A stretch of 64,000 nucleotides of DNA, from NCBI RefSeq assembly GCF_963576675.1, contig NC_088910.1, forward strand, positions 108,590,807 through 108,654,806. Reading direction: 5' to 3'. This stretch comes from Euphorbia lathyris (Eukaryota; Streptophyta; Magnoliopsida; Malpighiales; Euphorbiaceae). Every line of letters begins with the position of its first letter. The stretch's first letter is position 1. Position numbers and translations under genes: made by a program. The notes under the pieces were generated by a model. The model did not search any database and was not told the origin of the DNA. It saw nothing but the letters and a program-made list of their open reading frames with translations. Positions 21,766-34,322 of this stretch are shown in pieces.

Positions 21766-22625
21766 ACAGGTGCAATGAATAACAGTCTGTTAACCGAATT
21801 TTATGTTCAAAAATTATCTTTTTTTGGTCATCAAGGGCTTAATGAGACCAATAGTAAATAATCATGGGTTTAATGTATCCAAATAAAAGATCGAGGGCTT
21901 AATGAACTAAAAAATGAAAGATCAGGGTCTAATAATGCTTTTTACCAAAAAAAAACTGTATACTCACATTTTATTATACAATTTGCATTTTGTAATATTT
22001 TTATTCTTATAAATATATTTAAATATAGTATTTAAAATTTTTTGTTACACAGTCAAACCCGAAGTTTGGGTTCTGTCTCTGCCACTAACTAAAGAGAAAG
22101 AATGAAAAAGCAAACAAACTGGCCAAAGAAACCATAAACACTCACCATTGGAAACACCTTATCATTTTTAACGTGTCAGATGCTTTACTACTATAAAACC
22201 AATTCGGCGTTTGGTTCGCACATGGGTAACAGAATGGAATCAAGAAAATGAAACAAAGAGAAATGAATGGAATGACTCTGAATTCTCTTCTTCGTTTGTT
22301 TCAGTTCCACAAAGGGAATGATATACTCATAATTCTCTTTGTGGATGTTTGGTTCAAATGAGGTAATAAACTAGAGTTGTGTTTTTAACAATAATTTTTA
22401 TACATACATGTGTCTATATTAATAAATTAATCACATGTAAATATAAGAATGAAAATCAATTTATTCAACCATTAAAATCAAAAGACGATGAAACTGACGA
22501 AACTGAAATAAAATACATAAATATTCTATTTTAAAAAAATTATTTTAAAATAATTAAAAATAAATACCAAAGCCGAATAATATGATAAAAGAAAAATATT
22601 TGTCAAAAATATTTTTGAGGATAAA
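21766..22625. other. AT-rich intergenic sequence
   Basis: I see no gene or clear element border. A stretch near 22205-22375 has repeated GGAATGA and GTTTGGTTC motifs and may be a decayed MITE, but no target duplication is evident. Confidence 0.4.
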
Positions 22626-22630
22626 AAAGT

Positions 22631-24106
22631 TGTCACGTCCGTGTCTAAATTTCTAGAATTTATATATTGATATTAGTATATATTATAATTATTGAGTTTG
22701 TGAAGTTAATTTGGTGCTATAGAAAAAGTTTGGAGTCAATTCAATGGTTTTATGTGTAAATTAAAAATTAGGATAATTTTTAAAAGATTGTATAAAGATG
22801 GAGGATCAAACTGGATTTTCTCCAATTTTGGATATATATTCGAATTGAAAACAGATGATCATCATCAACTTTGTTTTTTTTCTTTTTCTTATCTTTCTTT
22901 GCCTCTTCGTCTTTTTTTATCGTTCCTGAACCGTTTCTCCACCGTTTCTTTGATTTACGGAAATTCGACCGTCCGAATCACTCGAAATTTAAAACATAGC
23001 ATCCTTATGTATAGATCTAAGTCCTAACCGAAGAGTTTTTGAGTTTCGGCAGTGTTTAGAGAGGAAATGTCTTAAACAGAGATTAGAGGCGAATTGAACG
23101 GGTTTGTGGTTTTCAATTAGTAGCCAAGGTAAGTAACTATCAACTATATTTTGAGTTTTATGTATATAGATATATATATAATCAAAGAATTTTCAAAAAG
23201 TGATATTTTAAGGTTATGCAGGAATTTTGTAAAATTTGAGGTTTTCATAATTTTGCTTTTTATTGTGAAATTATGGTTCAAATGATGCTTCTATGTGACT
23301 ATCAGATTTTACTCGATTATGTTGATTTAAGGCTTGATTTGGTTGATTTACATATATACATATATGTTTTTGGTTTCAATGTATATCTATATTGAATAAA
23401 ATGAATTTGATGATTTCTTACGAATTGGTTTTGGATTGAGAAATCTGTTGCGGTTATTGTTGTTATTATTTTGGATTGAAGTCCAAATATGATTTTTATG
23501 AGTTGTGATATTTCAAAAGATTAAATGGTTTTGTCCATCTAGGATTGCCCGGGGTAGGACTTGTATTTGTAAGACCATATCTAATGGCGGTATGGCCAGA
23601 GTGCACGGCTTGTAGTCCTAACTGTTAGGTAAGGAACGAGATATAAATGAGATATCTCGATATTGTTATGATTGATGTTATGATCTACACGGGTGGAATT
23701 CGAGGATGGATACACATACACAAATTTTATCTTATAAATTTAAGTTTTGAGTATATTTTATAAGGTTTTGATTAAATCCCTTTATAAACGTATATATGTA
23801 GCTATGTTAAGTAAAGTTGGTTTTTATAGTTGATAGTTTCTTACTGAGATTTTTGTCTCACGTTTTTAAATGTTTTAATGTTTTTAGGTGAGAAAGTACA
23901 GGATATAGAGAAGGTTATCGACCGTTTAGGCGGGGTTTAGAAGTTGGCTGCTTATTGTTAGAATTATGGTTAGAACTTTGGTATTTCAATTGTAATATAA
24001 TATGGTATTATGATATTGAGATAAATTGGAGACTCCTAAGTGTTGATTATGATCTTTCTATTTCACGCCCGATGCCGATTGAGGTCGTCTAGGGTCGGGT
24101 GTGATA
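22631..24106 (+). repeat. 5' LTR of the LARD-like element
   Basis: A 1476-bp LTR starting TGTCACGTCC. It ends GTGTGATA where the other LTR has GTGTGACA, so the terminal CA has become TA. Confidence 0.92.
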
Positions 24107-24109
24107 GTT

Positions 24110-24121
24110 TGGTATCAGAGC
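24110..24121 (+). promoter_or_regulatory. Primer-binding site, tRNA-Met type
   Basis: TGGTATCAGAGC follows the 5' LTR after three bases. This is the standard initiator-tRNA-Met primer site of plant LTR retrotransposons. Confidence 0.92.
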
Positions 24122-26214
24122 TCTAGGTTAAATTCTTCGGACCTAAGGTTGATAGTAATTGAGGAATATCGATATTTGGTGATAGCTAAGACATAATCGA
24201 TAATCATTGAGGAATATGAATATTTGGTGAAAGCTAAGAAATAATTTGGAATTTTTCGAGGATTGAGTAACTATGGTTAGTAAAATATTGGGTGTTTGAA
24301 AATTAGTAAATTAGTTGATATTTGGCGACATGAGTTACATACATGATATTAAGTATGATTTGGAGGTGATATTTGAGAGTTTAATAGTTAGCTTACAACC
24401 ATATATATATGAGATATGAGTAAATTATAACTTTGAGCTAGAGATAATAGAGAATTGTCTATATAGGTGCTGCGGGAGAATCATATTCGTATCTGAATCT
24501 TATGATGCATTTTTCGACTAGATATAGGTCGAATCTATCATGGAGTCCTAAATGAAAGTTCTTTATTATTATCTTACGTTTCCAAGGGTTTTTGAATCGC
24601 GTTAATCGGACTCCGTATGAAAAAGTTATGCTGAAACCGGCATATGTTGGTCATTTTAGCGTTAAACCAGAATTTGGTTTTTGCTTTGATTTTTCTCCTT
24701 ATTTGAGAGACATTGCTACTGGTTTACATGATAAGTTGGTCTTTTTAGGAATATAGGAAATTGAGGAAATGAGAAAGTGATAAATTGAAGATAATAGATA
24801 TGAGATTGAGAAAGATAAAGTATGGAGGTTTTATTTAATGGGTTTGGAAGTTGATTAATACTTGGGAGATTATAACATGAATTTAGTGTATTATAGAATC
24901 TTAAGTTGAATAAATGAGATCTGAAAGTTAAATTACTGTTTTATTGGTGAACTTCATTGGGTTGAGGTTTAGAATTATTGAGAGTTGTATAAATGATATT
25001 TAGAGAGATACCGATGTTAGTGATCAATAAGAAGTAAAGTGAAAGAATATATTAGAGTTCATGATTTGATGATTAAATATGAAAATTTGGTAAGCTTAAA
25101 TAGTGTTTGAGGAAATAATTAAGATATGAATTTTGAGGACAAATTTTGCTGATCTTAAGCACAGTTTGAGGTAGAAAATTAAGAGATAAATATGTATAAG
25201 AGGATATATATGTTGCTAATTGAAATTTTGTAGTACATATATTGTTAATAGAAGCTATTTTTAGTTGAAGTTTGTGTGATTATAGTGTAAGTTTATATAA
25301 TGAGGATCAAATTAAGAGTTTATAGGTCAAATAAGAAATTGGATGACATTATAAATTTTATTGACTCTATATGGGTAACGATATCATTTGGAGTTTGGAG
25401 GAAAAAAAAACAAAAGTAATTATCGTAATTTAGGTATTCTATCTTCATTGGTTATATGATTTGGAGAAAAGATTGAAGTTTCTTTAGATTGATAAATGAT
25501 ATATATAGTGGTGATAAAAAAAATAGCATATTAGCTTAATGGATTTTGAGGAGTTAAATGGAGAATTACAAGAGTGATGTTGGTATTAAGATTCTATGAA
25601 ATGACTCTTATTGATAGGTAATGAGGTTTATATTGGTGATGTTGATGTTGATGTTTATGAAATGACTCTTATAAGAGTGATGGTGATGTTGATGCTAATG
25701 ATTGAAGATTATAATATAAATAATGATGAGAGTGAAAAATTATAGATATAAGTATTATTATTATGATGAAGTAAGATTATACGCTGATGCAAATCATTGA
25801 TTCAGATTATTTAAAGGTTAAGGAAAATATAATATCGTACATATTAGTGGTTCAAAAGTGATTTTTTTTAAGTCTATAGAACTTGGAGATAGGTGAAATA
25901 TATCTGATATATATGCAATTGATGGAATCAATTGTGATTTAAATCTAGTAAAGTGAGATTTGGTTTAAGGATAGGAAGATATGAATATAAAATGTATCAT
26001 ATTATATAAAATTGAATATATGATATTTGAAGTTTTATTGTGGATTATGGTGATGGAATTAACTAGGTTGAAATTGAGAGTTACTAAGAGTTATCAGTGA
26101 TGTGGATATGGATAAATGATGAAGTTAATGGAAGGAAACATTAGAATTTGTGGTTTTATGATGATTATGAGGAATCATGGTTTCGGAAGAAAATTAAGAT
26201 AGATTAGAGAATAT
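24122..26214 (+). other. Non-coding interior of the LARD-like element
   Basis: The sequence is AT-rich and full of short stop-riddled frames. Near-duplicate phrases such as GAGGAATAT(C/G)(A)ATATTTGG recur near 24163 and 24209. I find no gag, protease, RT or integrase motif. Confidence 0.75.
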
Positions 26215-26252
26215 GAATTTCGAGGATGAAATTTTCTTAAGGTGGGGAGAAG
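26215..26252 (+). other. Remnant pol C-terminus and polypurine tract
   Basis: One frame reads NFEDEIFLRWGE, which matches the usual C-terminal end of Tekay/Del-type chromovirus pol as I remember it. The same bases include the purine-rich primer AAGGTGGGGAGAAG next to the 3' LTR. Conservation of this short stretch probably reflects the polypurine tract rather than protein function. Confidence 0.7.
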
Positions 26253-26778
26253 TGTCACGTCCGTGTCTAAATTTCTAGAATTTATATATTGATATTAGTA
26301 TATATTATAATTATTGAGTTTGTGAAGTTAATTTGGTGTTATAGGAAAAGTTTGGAGTCAATTCGATGGTTTTATATGTAAATTAAAAATTAGGATAATT
26401 TTTAAAAGATTATATAAAAATGGAGGATCAAACTGGATTTTCTCCAGTTTTGGATATATATTCGAATTGAAAACAGATGATCATCATCAACTTTGTTTTT
26501 TTTTTCTTTTTCTTATCATTCTTTGCCTCTTCGTCTTTTCTTATCGTTCCTGAACCGTTTCTCCACCGTTTCTTTGATTTACGAAAATTCGACCGCTCGA
26601 ATCACTCGAAATTTAAAACATAGCATCCTTATGTATAGATCTAAGTCCTAACCGAAGAGTTTTTGAGTTTCGGCAGTGTTTAGAGAGGAAATGTCTTAGA
26701 CAGAGATTAGAGGCGAATTGAACGGGTCTGTGGTTTTCAATTAGTAGCCAAGGTAAGTAACTATCAACTATATTTTGA

Positions 26779-26830
<52 letters not shown>

Positions 26831-27948
26831 CAAAGAATTTTCAAAAAGTGATATTTTAAGGTTATGCAGGAATTTTGTAAAATTTGAGGTTTTCATGATT
26901 TTGCTTTTTATTGTGAAATTATGGTTCAAATGAAACTATTGACTATGCTTCTATGTGACTATCAGATTTTACTCGATTATGTTGATTTAAGGTTTGATTT
27001 GGTTGATTTACATATATACATATATGTTTTTGGTTTCAATGTATATCTATATTGAATAAAATGAATTTGATGATTTCTTACGAATTGGTTTTGGATTGAG
27101 AAATCTGTTGCAGTTATTGTTGTTATTATTTTGGATTGAAGTCCAAATATGATTTTTATGAGTTGTGATATTTCGAAAGATTAAATGGTTTTGTCCATCT
27201 AGGATTGCCCGGGGTAGGAATTGTATTTGTAAGACCATATCTAATGACGGTATGGTCAGAGTGCACGGCTAGTAGTCCTAACTGTTAGGCAAGGAACGAG
27301 ATATAAATGAGATATCTCGATATTGTTATGATTGATGTTATGATCTACACGGGTGGAATTCGAGGATGGATACACATACACAAATTTTATCTTATAAATT
27401 TAAGTTTTGAGTATATTTTATAAGGTTTTGATTAAATCCCTTTATAAACGTATATATGTAGCTATGTTAAGTAAAGTTGGTTTTTATAGTTGATAGTTTC
27501 TTACTGAGATTTTTGTCTCATATTTTTAAATGTTTTAATGTTTTTAGGTGAGAAAGTACAGGATATAGAGAAGGTTATCGACCGTTTAGGCGGGGTTTGG
27601 AAGTTGGATGCTTATTGTTAGAATTATGGTTAGAACTTTGGTATTTCAATTGTAATATAATATGATATTACGATATTGAGATAAATTGGAGACTCCTAAG
27701 TGTTGATTATGATCTTTCTATTTCACGCCCGATGCCGATTGAGATCGTCTAGAAGGTTATCGACCGTTTAGGCGGGGTTTGGAAGTTGGCTGCTTATTGT
27801 TAGAATTATGGTTAGAACTTTGGTATTTCAATTGTAATATAATATGATATTATGATATTGAGATAAATTGGAGACTCCTAAGTGTTGATTATGATCTTTC
27901 TATTTCACGTCCGATGCCGATTGAGGTCGTCTAGGGTCGGGTGTGACA
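26253..27948 (+). repeat. 3' LTR of the LARD-like element, with internal duplication
   Basis: This LTR is 1696 bp against 1476 for its partner. The extra length is explained by a 182-bp tandem duplication near its end, an expanded TA repeat (26783-26829) and a small insertion near 26935. Confidence 0.92.
27571..27934 (+). repeat. 182-bp tandem duplication in the 3' LTR
   Basis: The block starting AAGGTTATCGACCGTTTAGG occurs at 27571 and again at 27753. It is single in the 5' LTR, so the duplication arose after insertion or during the last reverse transcription. Confidence 0.9.
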
Positions 27949-28270
27949 AAAGTAAAAGCAAATAAGTATAAGGATCAAAAGTGAGATTAGTCTAGGAGTA
28001 AAAAAATATAAAGAAATAAATAAATATAAAGATCAAAATAAAAATCAAAAAGTAAAAATTAGTCACGAATATTTTTTGAGAATAAATAAATAAATATATA
28101 ATATATAAGTATAATCATCAAAAGTGAAATTAATCCAAACTTAAAATAAATAATATATATATACCAAAATAAAAATTAAAAACAAAATAGAGAGTAAAAT
28201 GAGATTTTATAAGGAGAATAGACGTTCAAATTAGTGAGAGAGAGATGGAAAATGGAATGAAAAACCTTAA

Positions 28271-28575
28271 GGGCTTGATTGGATGAAGGGTTAATAAAGG
28301 AAGGGTAGAGAAGGGTAGGGAAAGGTAAGGAAAGGGAACGAAGGGTAATTTCTAACCCTTCCAAACCCACCAAATTGGAGGGTTAAAAATTGGATGAAAT
28401 TTCTTAAAAAGAAACCCTTCAAAACCCCACTCTTACCCTTCTAATTTTTTTGTGTTCCAAGCATTGGTTTGTAGAAACCCTTACTAACCATTCCCCCTCC
28501 CAAACAAGGGTTTCTATCAACCTTTACTAACCCTTCCCTTACTAACCCCTCTAAACCCTCCATCCAATCAAGCCC
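28271..28575. mobile_element. Tourist-like (PIF/Harbinger) MITE, 305 bp
   Basis: The inverted termini GGGCTTGATTGGATG are perfect over 15 bp, and TAA flanks both sides (28268-28270 and 28576-28578). GGGCTTG-type ends with a 3-bp TAA/TTA duplication are typical of Tourist MITEs. The interior is rich in AAGGGT and ACCCTT. It has no coding capacity. Confidence 0.85.
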
Positions 28576-28578
28576 TAA

Positions 28579-29017
28579 GGGGTTGGGGGAATGAGATTAG
28601 AGGAGTTAGGGGTAAACTCAAAACTAAAAGAGGGTAAAGAGAATGTTTAAATTGATAAAACAAACACCAACAAAATGAATAAAACTTTCTATTTCTCTTA
28701 CCTTTTCTGAAACCCCCAAAACAAACGATATATTTTTTTTTTGTACTAATTCAATTCAGTTTTAGTTCATTTTGTTAATAAGATGATAATCTGACTAACT
28801 CATTGGAGATTGATCTGAAATCTAATTAGAATTTTCAATTAATTTTTGGGTAAAGTCTAAAAAAAAATATCGTGCTTTCATTTTTTTTTTTTTGTTAAAC
28901 TGGTATTTGTAAAAAAAAAATTGTTCAAATGGGGACTATAGTTTTTGTTTGCGACTAGAAGATGAATGCGGTTTTTCACTTTATTAAAAACAAGGACTTC
29001 AAAATTAAAATGAACGT
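28579..29017. other. AT-rich intergenic sequence
   Basis: No gene seen. Several A- and T-tracts; no clear element borders. Confidence 0.4.
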
Positions 29018-29200
29018 TGACGACTTCAAAATTGAAAAGTTCAAAGACTTAATGTTATTCTAAACAACTATAATTTTTCAACATTATAACCTTATTTTGA
29101 GGTCATTTGGGCATTGTTTGGTGATGAGAGAGAAAGTGAATGTTTAGAGATAGAAAGTGAATGAAAATGTTGATTTTGAAAAATAAAAAATTTGGTTCCA
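29018..29200 (+). repeat. Inverted dispersed repeat, partner of 34323-34500
   Basis: The phrase CATTGTTTGGTGATGAGAG and surrounding bases match the complement of 34323-34500 at roughly 75-80% by eye over about 180 bp. These may be two members of one MITE family, or the ends of a larger decayed element. Confidence 0.55.
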
Positions 29201-29229
29201 TGCGTATTGATATGGTATGAAATAGTAGA

Positions 29230-29645
29230 ATGGACCTAGACATACAAGCCCATGCCCACTATTTCATAAGTTCATATAGGCGGCTAGCCCAAAAGGGTCT
29301 TTCTGGAATTAAACATAAGGAGGAAGCTTCGAACTCCAAACATCACGCTCAACTAACTATATTGTGGAAAGATAGGTTCCAAACCAATAGGAAGTTGACA
29401 CGTGTAAGAAGGTACAAACTCTAAAATCTATAAATAGCACGAGAATAGAGAAGGCATGTACACAATTCTCTTAACTACTACATTCTTGAATCCTTACTAG
29501 ATTACGTATCCTACATACTAATTTAGGCATCAGAGATGGTTTGTCGGTCTCTGACCCCCTATTTGACGCTTGTTTATCCTTCAAGGGTGATCAGAAGTTC
29601 GTTGTTCAGAATTAGAAGATAGCCCGATATCAGGTACTAAACAAC
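29230..29645 (+). mobile_element. LTR-like relic with TATA box (Tat/Ogre style)
   Basis: TATAAATAG at 29430 is followed, about 95 bp on, by TTAGGCATCAGAGATGG and GTCGGTCTCTGACCCCC. This resembles the transcription-start and R/U5 part of Tat/Ogre-type LTRs. A similar arrangement recurs at 37.09-37.22 kb. LTR ends and a target duplication are not visible, so this is a relic at best. Confidence 0.4.
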
Positions 29646-30771
29646 TTTATTTCTTATAATTTTTCATTTTGAGGTCGTTAACGGTCATTTTTATAGTGTC
29701 AGACTAAATGATTATCGTTTTTAGCAACATGAAAACCTCATTCCCCGTTTGAATAAAAATATTACATGTACTAGTTTGATAAAAAGTGAAATGACATGTT
29801 TTTTTAGAGTTTTCCCTTAATTTTTTTTATGTATACACTAACAGGGGCAGAGACAGAGGGGGCCTGAACGGGCACATGTCACCGACCTTTGGAATCACCC
29901 CTACAATAGATGATTTTGGTCTCCCTGTTCCCGACAAATTAAGGTTCCGAGTGGTTAATTAACTCATTGAGTTTGTATTTAATTATAAAATTCAAGTTGT
30001 TTGATATATAATAGCGGCAAATTAACTTAAGTTTATTTAAAACGACTCAATCTTACTTTTATAATTCAAAACTAGCTTAATTTTGAAAAGTTTCGTAGTG
30101 ATACGTAAAAGTTGGTCCTGCACCACTCAGATGATAACATGTATATATACATAAAAAAGAAAATCGAGCAAATTCGATGTATTAAAAAAAATTACACACG
30201 CATGTGTAATATTAGCCTTCCTAACGGACCTATCTTATATTCACCACTATACACTAGGAATCCAACATATGACTTATAATTAAAAACGACATAATCCTCA
30301 TTTGGTTCTCTAAACTAAGGTTTTCAAAATCAATTAAGACTTTAAACTATAAAAATCATCAATGAGATTCCTGAACTAACAAAAAATCATCAATCGAGTC
30401 CCTATTCTAAATAAAAATCATCAATTGGGGTCTCATCGAATATCATTCCGTTGAACAGTTTCAGACCCTATTTCCCAAACTCATTTTGAACCAACACAGA
30501 GATTATTACAGTCAATGTCAAATATTCACAATTTCTGATTTTAGGATAGAATGAGGATTCAATTGATGGGTTTTGCTTAGTTTAGAGACTTAATTAATGA
30601 TTTTGATAGTTTAGGTCCCTACTTGACTGTGAAGAGTTTGAGGACTAAAATGGATGTAATGCGTAATTAAAACGCTTGTGACCATTTATATCATATTGAA
30701 AGAAATATATATTGTATTTAAATTTATCTTATTAGGAACTAAGTGGAAGTAAAAAAGTTTTGGTGGTCAAG
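29646..30771. other. AT-rich intergenic sequence with possible decayed repeats
   Basis: At 29842 the sequence CAGGGGCAGAGACAGAGGGG resembles a hAT-type terminus; an inverted relative ends at 35810. Bases about 30290-30650 contain a degenerate inverted pair (TAAACTA, ATCATCAAT and GAGTCC phrases) that may be an old MULE or MITE. No gene seen. Confidence 0.35.
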
Positions 30772-30774
30772 TAG

Positions 30775-32649
30775 AAAGGCAAGAAAGGGATCGTGGCTCT
30801 CAAGCTGGATCTGGAGAAAGCCTATGATAGGTTGAACTGGAGCTTTCTTCTGGATAGTTTAGCCAAAGTTGGTATCCCGGAGAACTGGAGGAATTTGATT
30901 GGAAAGTGTATCTCCTCTCCTGTTTTCCAGGTTATGATCAATGGGGATATGTCGGATGAGTTCTCTCCATCCAGGGGTATTCGTCAAGGGGATCCTATGA
31001 GCCCCTTCCTTTTTGTTATTGCCATGGAAAGATTGTCTCACCTGATCCAAGAGGCGGTGAGCAAAGGGACTCTCCACCCTGTTTCCATCAACAGACATTG
31101 CCCCCCTGTTACCCATTTACTCTTTGCTGATAATGTCATGCTTTTTGTGGAGGGTAATGAGGAACAAATTAAGGCTGTGATGGATATCCTCGACTGCTTT
31201 TGTGAGGCTTCTGGCCAGAAGATTAACATCCATAAATCTCGTATGCTTTGTTCCAAGAATATGGATAATAGCTTGTGTAGAAGACTGAGTGAGATGTCTA
31301 GCATTCCCCTGACTCAATCGTTTGGGAAATACCTTGGGGTCCCTCTTCATAGTGACAGGGTGTCCAAAGCCTCTTTTAAAGACATTTTGGACAAATCTAA
31401 CGGTTTGTGTGCTAGCTGGAAAGCTAATTCTCTTTCCCTTGCAGGTCGCCTTACTTTAATCCAGTCTATCAACTGCGCTGCTCCAAATCACATCATGCAA
31501 GCCTGTAAGCTCCCTGAGCCGGTCCTCAACGACCTTGATAAAATTAATCGGCGTTTTCTGTGGGGAGAGTCTGGGGATGGGAGGAAGATTCACCTGGTCC
31601 CTTGGAAGGAAGCCTGCCAGCCTAAGAGCAGGGGGGGTCTTGGTATAAGGCAAGCTAAGGACAATAATAAAGTCCTGTTAATGAAGCTTCTTTGGAGAAT
31701 GTGGCAATCCCCCTCCTCCCTTTGGGTTCGTCTTCTGTGCGGCAAGTATAGGAAAGATAGAATCTTTGGTGGCCCGAAGGAGAGGGTTGTCAGCTGTTCC
31801 TTCCTCTGGAAAGGGCTTAGTGTTGTTTTTGCTGAGTTCTGTACGGGGATTGGCTTGGAGGTGGGTAATGGGAGATCCATTAGTTTCTGGTATGACACCT
31901 GGATTGGTGACAAACCGTTGATTGAGGTGTGCATCACCCCTCCGCCGAATGATCTCCTCTCCTGGAGAATTGCTGATGTGGTGGACTCGGAGGGAGACTG
32001 GATCTGGTCTAAGTTCGACTCCTTTCTTAGCCTGGAGACCCTCCTTAATATTAGAGGTGTGAAGATTAGTAATCAAGAGGAGGATAAGGACAGACACTGC
32101 TGGGCCTTGACTAATAATGGTTCTTATTCTTGCAAATCGTCCTATGAAGCTTTTACCCCTAATAGGGCTGATCCTTCCTTGGAAATTTGGAAGTCCATTT
32201 GGGCCCTCAAAGTCCCCTACCGCATTAGGAGTTTCCTATGGCTGGGAGTCAAAGACAGGCTCCTCACGAATGCAGATAGACACAGAAGGCACTTGGCTGT
32301 ATCTGGTGCCTGTAGCAGATGCAGCGGCCATGTGGAAACCTTGTGCCATGCTTTGAGGGATTGCCCGAATAGTAGAAAGGTTTGGGAAGGGGTCCTTCCT
32401 CACCACATCCTTCCTTCCTTTATGGGGTTCTCTGATATTGACTGGTTCTCTGAAGGCGTTAATGGGAATTTGTTGGCCAGTATGGAGCACGGGGCTATTC
32501 TCTTCGCTATTATTTGTCACCAAATGTGGAAATGGAGGAATGAAGAGTTATTTGCTGAGAAGACTGTCTTTATTCCTGACCTCCGGTTGCCTCAACCAAA
32601 ATTTTTGGAATTGGACCTAAAAAAGCCATTCAGGTTCGTTATCGATTAG
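30775..32649 (+). pseudogene. LINE ORF2 reverse transcriptase, N-truncated, mutated active site
   Basis: The frame covers most of the RT domain (GIRQGDPMSPFLF; LLFADNVMLF), the thumb/connection region (FGKYLGVPL, RRFLWG, GGLGIR) and a C-terminal zf-RVT-like segment near residues 450-540 with CSRCSGHVETLCHAL. Motif C is FADN instead of the catalytic FADD, so the second metal-binding aspartate has changed to asparagine. The frame ends at 32649 after a shift near an A-run at about 32620. The natural start is lost, and the listed left limit is only where homology begins. Confidence 0.88.
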
Positions 32650-33254
32650 GATTTTACTTCTCGAAAAAACTCTCTGTTATTACAAAGAGTTTTGAAGGAG
32701 AGCCCCTGGTTCACCCCTCCCCGGTTAAAGAGGTCCAGTTAGTTGGTTGGAGGAAGCCCATGGAAGGGGTTGTCAAGTTGAATACGGATGGCTCCTGCCT
32801 TAGTAATGGCAGAATTGCTGCTGGTGGAGTTCTTCGAGATGCTGGTGGCGCCTGGCTGGCTGGGTTTACCCATAACTTAGGTACGGGCTCCTCCTTTACT
32901 GCGGAGCTCTGGGGGATCTTGTCTGGCATTAAACTCGCCATTCGCATGGGTGTTAAAAGACTTTCGGTGGAGTCTGACAATTTGGAGGCTATCAACAGGA
33001 TTTCGGATAGACAGACTGTTTGTCTTAAGAGTCAGAATCTCATTAAAGCCATCTTGAGGCTTCGTCCTGCCTTCGATTCTCTTACCTTCTCCCATATTTA
33101 TAGGGAGCAAAACCGCGTGGCGGATCGCTTGGCAGCTGCTGGGCATGGGGGGATGTTAGGTGTTTCTACCCTTTCCGTTCCTCCTTCTTTTCTGTTACCT
33201 TCTCTTCTTGAGGATAGGATTGGGGTCAGTCTTTTTAGACTGCTCCCGGATTAG
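32625..33254 (+). pseudogene. LINE C-terminal RNase H domain, out of frame with RT
   Basis: After the frameshift the third reading frame carries an RVT_3-type RNase H: KLNTDGSCL (Asp), TAELWG (Glu), VESDNLEA (Asp) and REQNRVADRLA (Asp). All four catalytic acids are present. In intact plant L1 elements this domain is continuous with RT, so a single indel separated them. It ends at PD-stop near 33252. Confidence 0.85.
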
Positions 33255-33306
33255 GTTTTTGTTTGTTTATTTTTTTTCTTCCCTTCTTACCAAAACAAAA
33301 AAAAAA

Positions 33307-34322
33307 GAAGAAGAGTTGGGTGATGGGGGAAATTCAAATAGCAAAGAGTTTGAAAGAAAAAGGTCAAAAAGTGAAAAAGTATAAAATATTGGGGTTCGTT
33401 AAGATTGAGCACGCTAAATTTGGGGGTGCTAAAAATGTTTGAATCTGCAGGCGTGACTCCAAAGCCTGCGCCCCACCATTTCCTAATTTGTTTTTCAAAA
33501 AATATTATACTGAAAAATAATTCTTGATTTTTGCATAATCGTTTACTTAAAAAAAAAAATCAATGAAAAATTTTAAATTCATCAAAATACATGTGTATAT
33601 ATATATAAATTTTCTATACCACTTAGAATTTCTCCTTCATTTTTTCTTGCTTTTTTAAAACTAGCCATCATCAATTTTTTTTTTCATTTATTGTGTTACA
33701 GTCAATATCAAAAAATATTTTATTTAAAAAAAAAAAAATTGTATCCGAAATTTTTTAAAATACAATATTTTTCGGAAAACAGCCGATATTTAGGTAACAA
33801 TTTTATACTTACTAGCTAGAACCATAAAATTATTTTTGTAACAGTATAACACTTTTATTTTATATTTTAAATATTTGTTAGGTTAATATAATACATATTT
33901 GAATTTATAACGATTTGTCATTTGGCATATTATATTTATATTTTGATCTATTCTAGTATATTAGAATTTGTGAATCTATTAACTTGTCAATTTTGGTACT
34001 AATTTGACATCAAGATTTAAAAAAAAAAACAAATTACATGACATGCCAAATTTGAAGTTTGACATTAAATAAATTTATTTGTCATTAAATAAGGGTGTCT
34101 GATTTCTAAAATTGACAAATTTAGGTTTCCAAACTAAATTGACAAATTTAAATATAGATAGATTCAAAGATTAAAAAAACTTATGTGGATACATTGATTT
34201 ACGGATAAAAGATTTTGATTTTTTTGTTGTAAAAAACGATGATTGTTTTTGTCAATTTGATCATTGACAATCTCAAAATAAAAAATTTTAAGAACTACAA
34301 TTGTTTAGTATCACATTTATTA
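33307..34322. other. AT-rich intergenic sequence
   Basis: No gene or element border seen. Long A and T runs are common. Confidence 0.4.

Larger units (their letters stand above)
22631..27948 (+). mobile_element. Complete non-autonomous LTR retrotransposon (LARD-like), 5.3 kb
   Basis: Direct LTRs begin TGTCACGTCCGTGTC and end GGGTCGGGTGTGA(C/T)A. A perfect 5-bp duplication AAAGT flanks them (22626-22630 and 27949-27953). A tRNA-Met-type primer site follows the first LTR and a purine tract precedes the second. The 2.1 kb interior has no useful ORF, so the element depends on proteins made elsewhere. The LTRs differ by a few percent by eye, mostly transitions, plus indels. The last codons before the purine tract resemble the end of chromovirus (Tekay/Del-type) pol, which points to its ancestor. 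Confidence 0.93.
30772..33306 (+). mobile_element. 5'-truncated L1-type LINE (non-LTR retrotransposon)
   Basis: The element begins abruptly inside the RT fingers (KKGIVALKLDLEKAYDRL) and continues through zinc-knuckle-like and RNase H domains to a tail ending in ACCAAAACAAAAAAAAAA. ORF1, the endonuclease and the first part of RT are missing. 5' truncation is the usual outcome of LINE insertion. I could not identify a convincing target duplication. Confidence 0.88.

Noticed and set aside
24122..26214. Decayed gag-pol coding region in the LARD-like element
   Set aside because: I could not find any gag, protease, RT or integrase motif; only the last pol codons next to the purine tract are recognisable.
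30859..33146. Several minus-strand ORFs opposite the LINE
   Set aside because: All mirror the LINE RT and RNase H frames; none has a recognisable domain.
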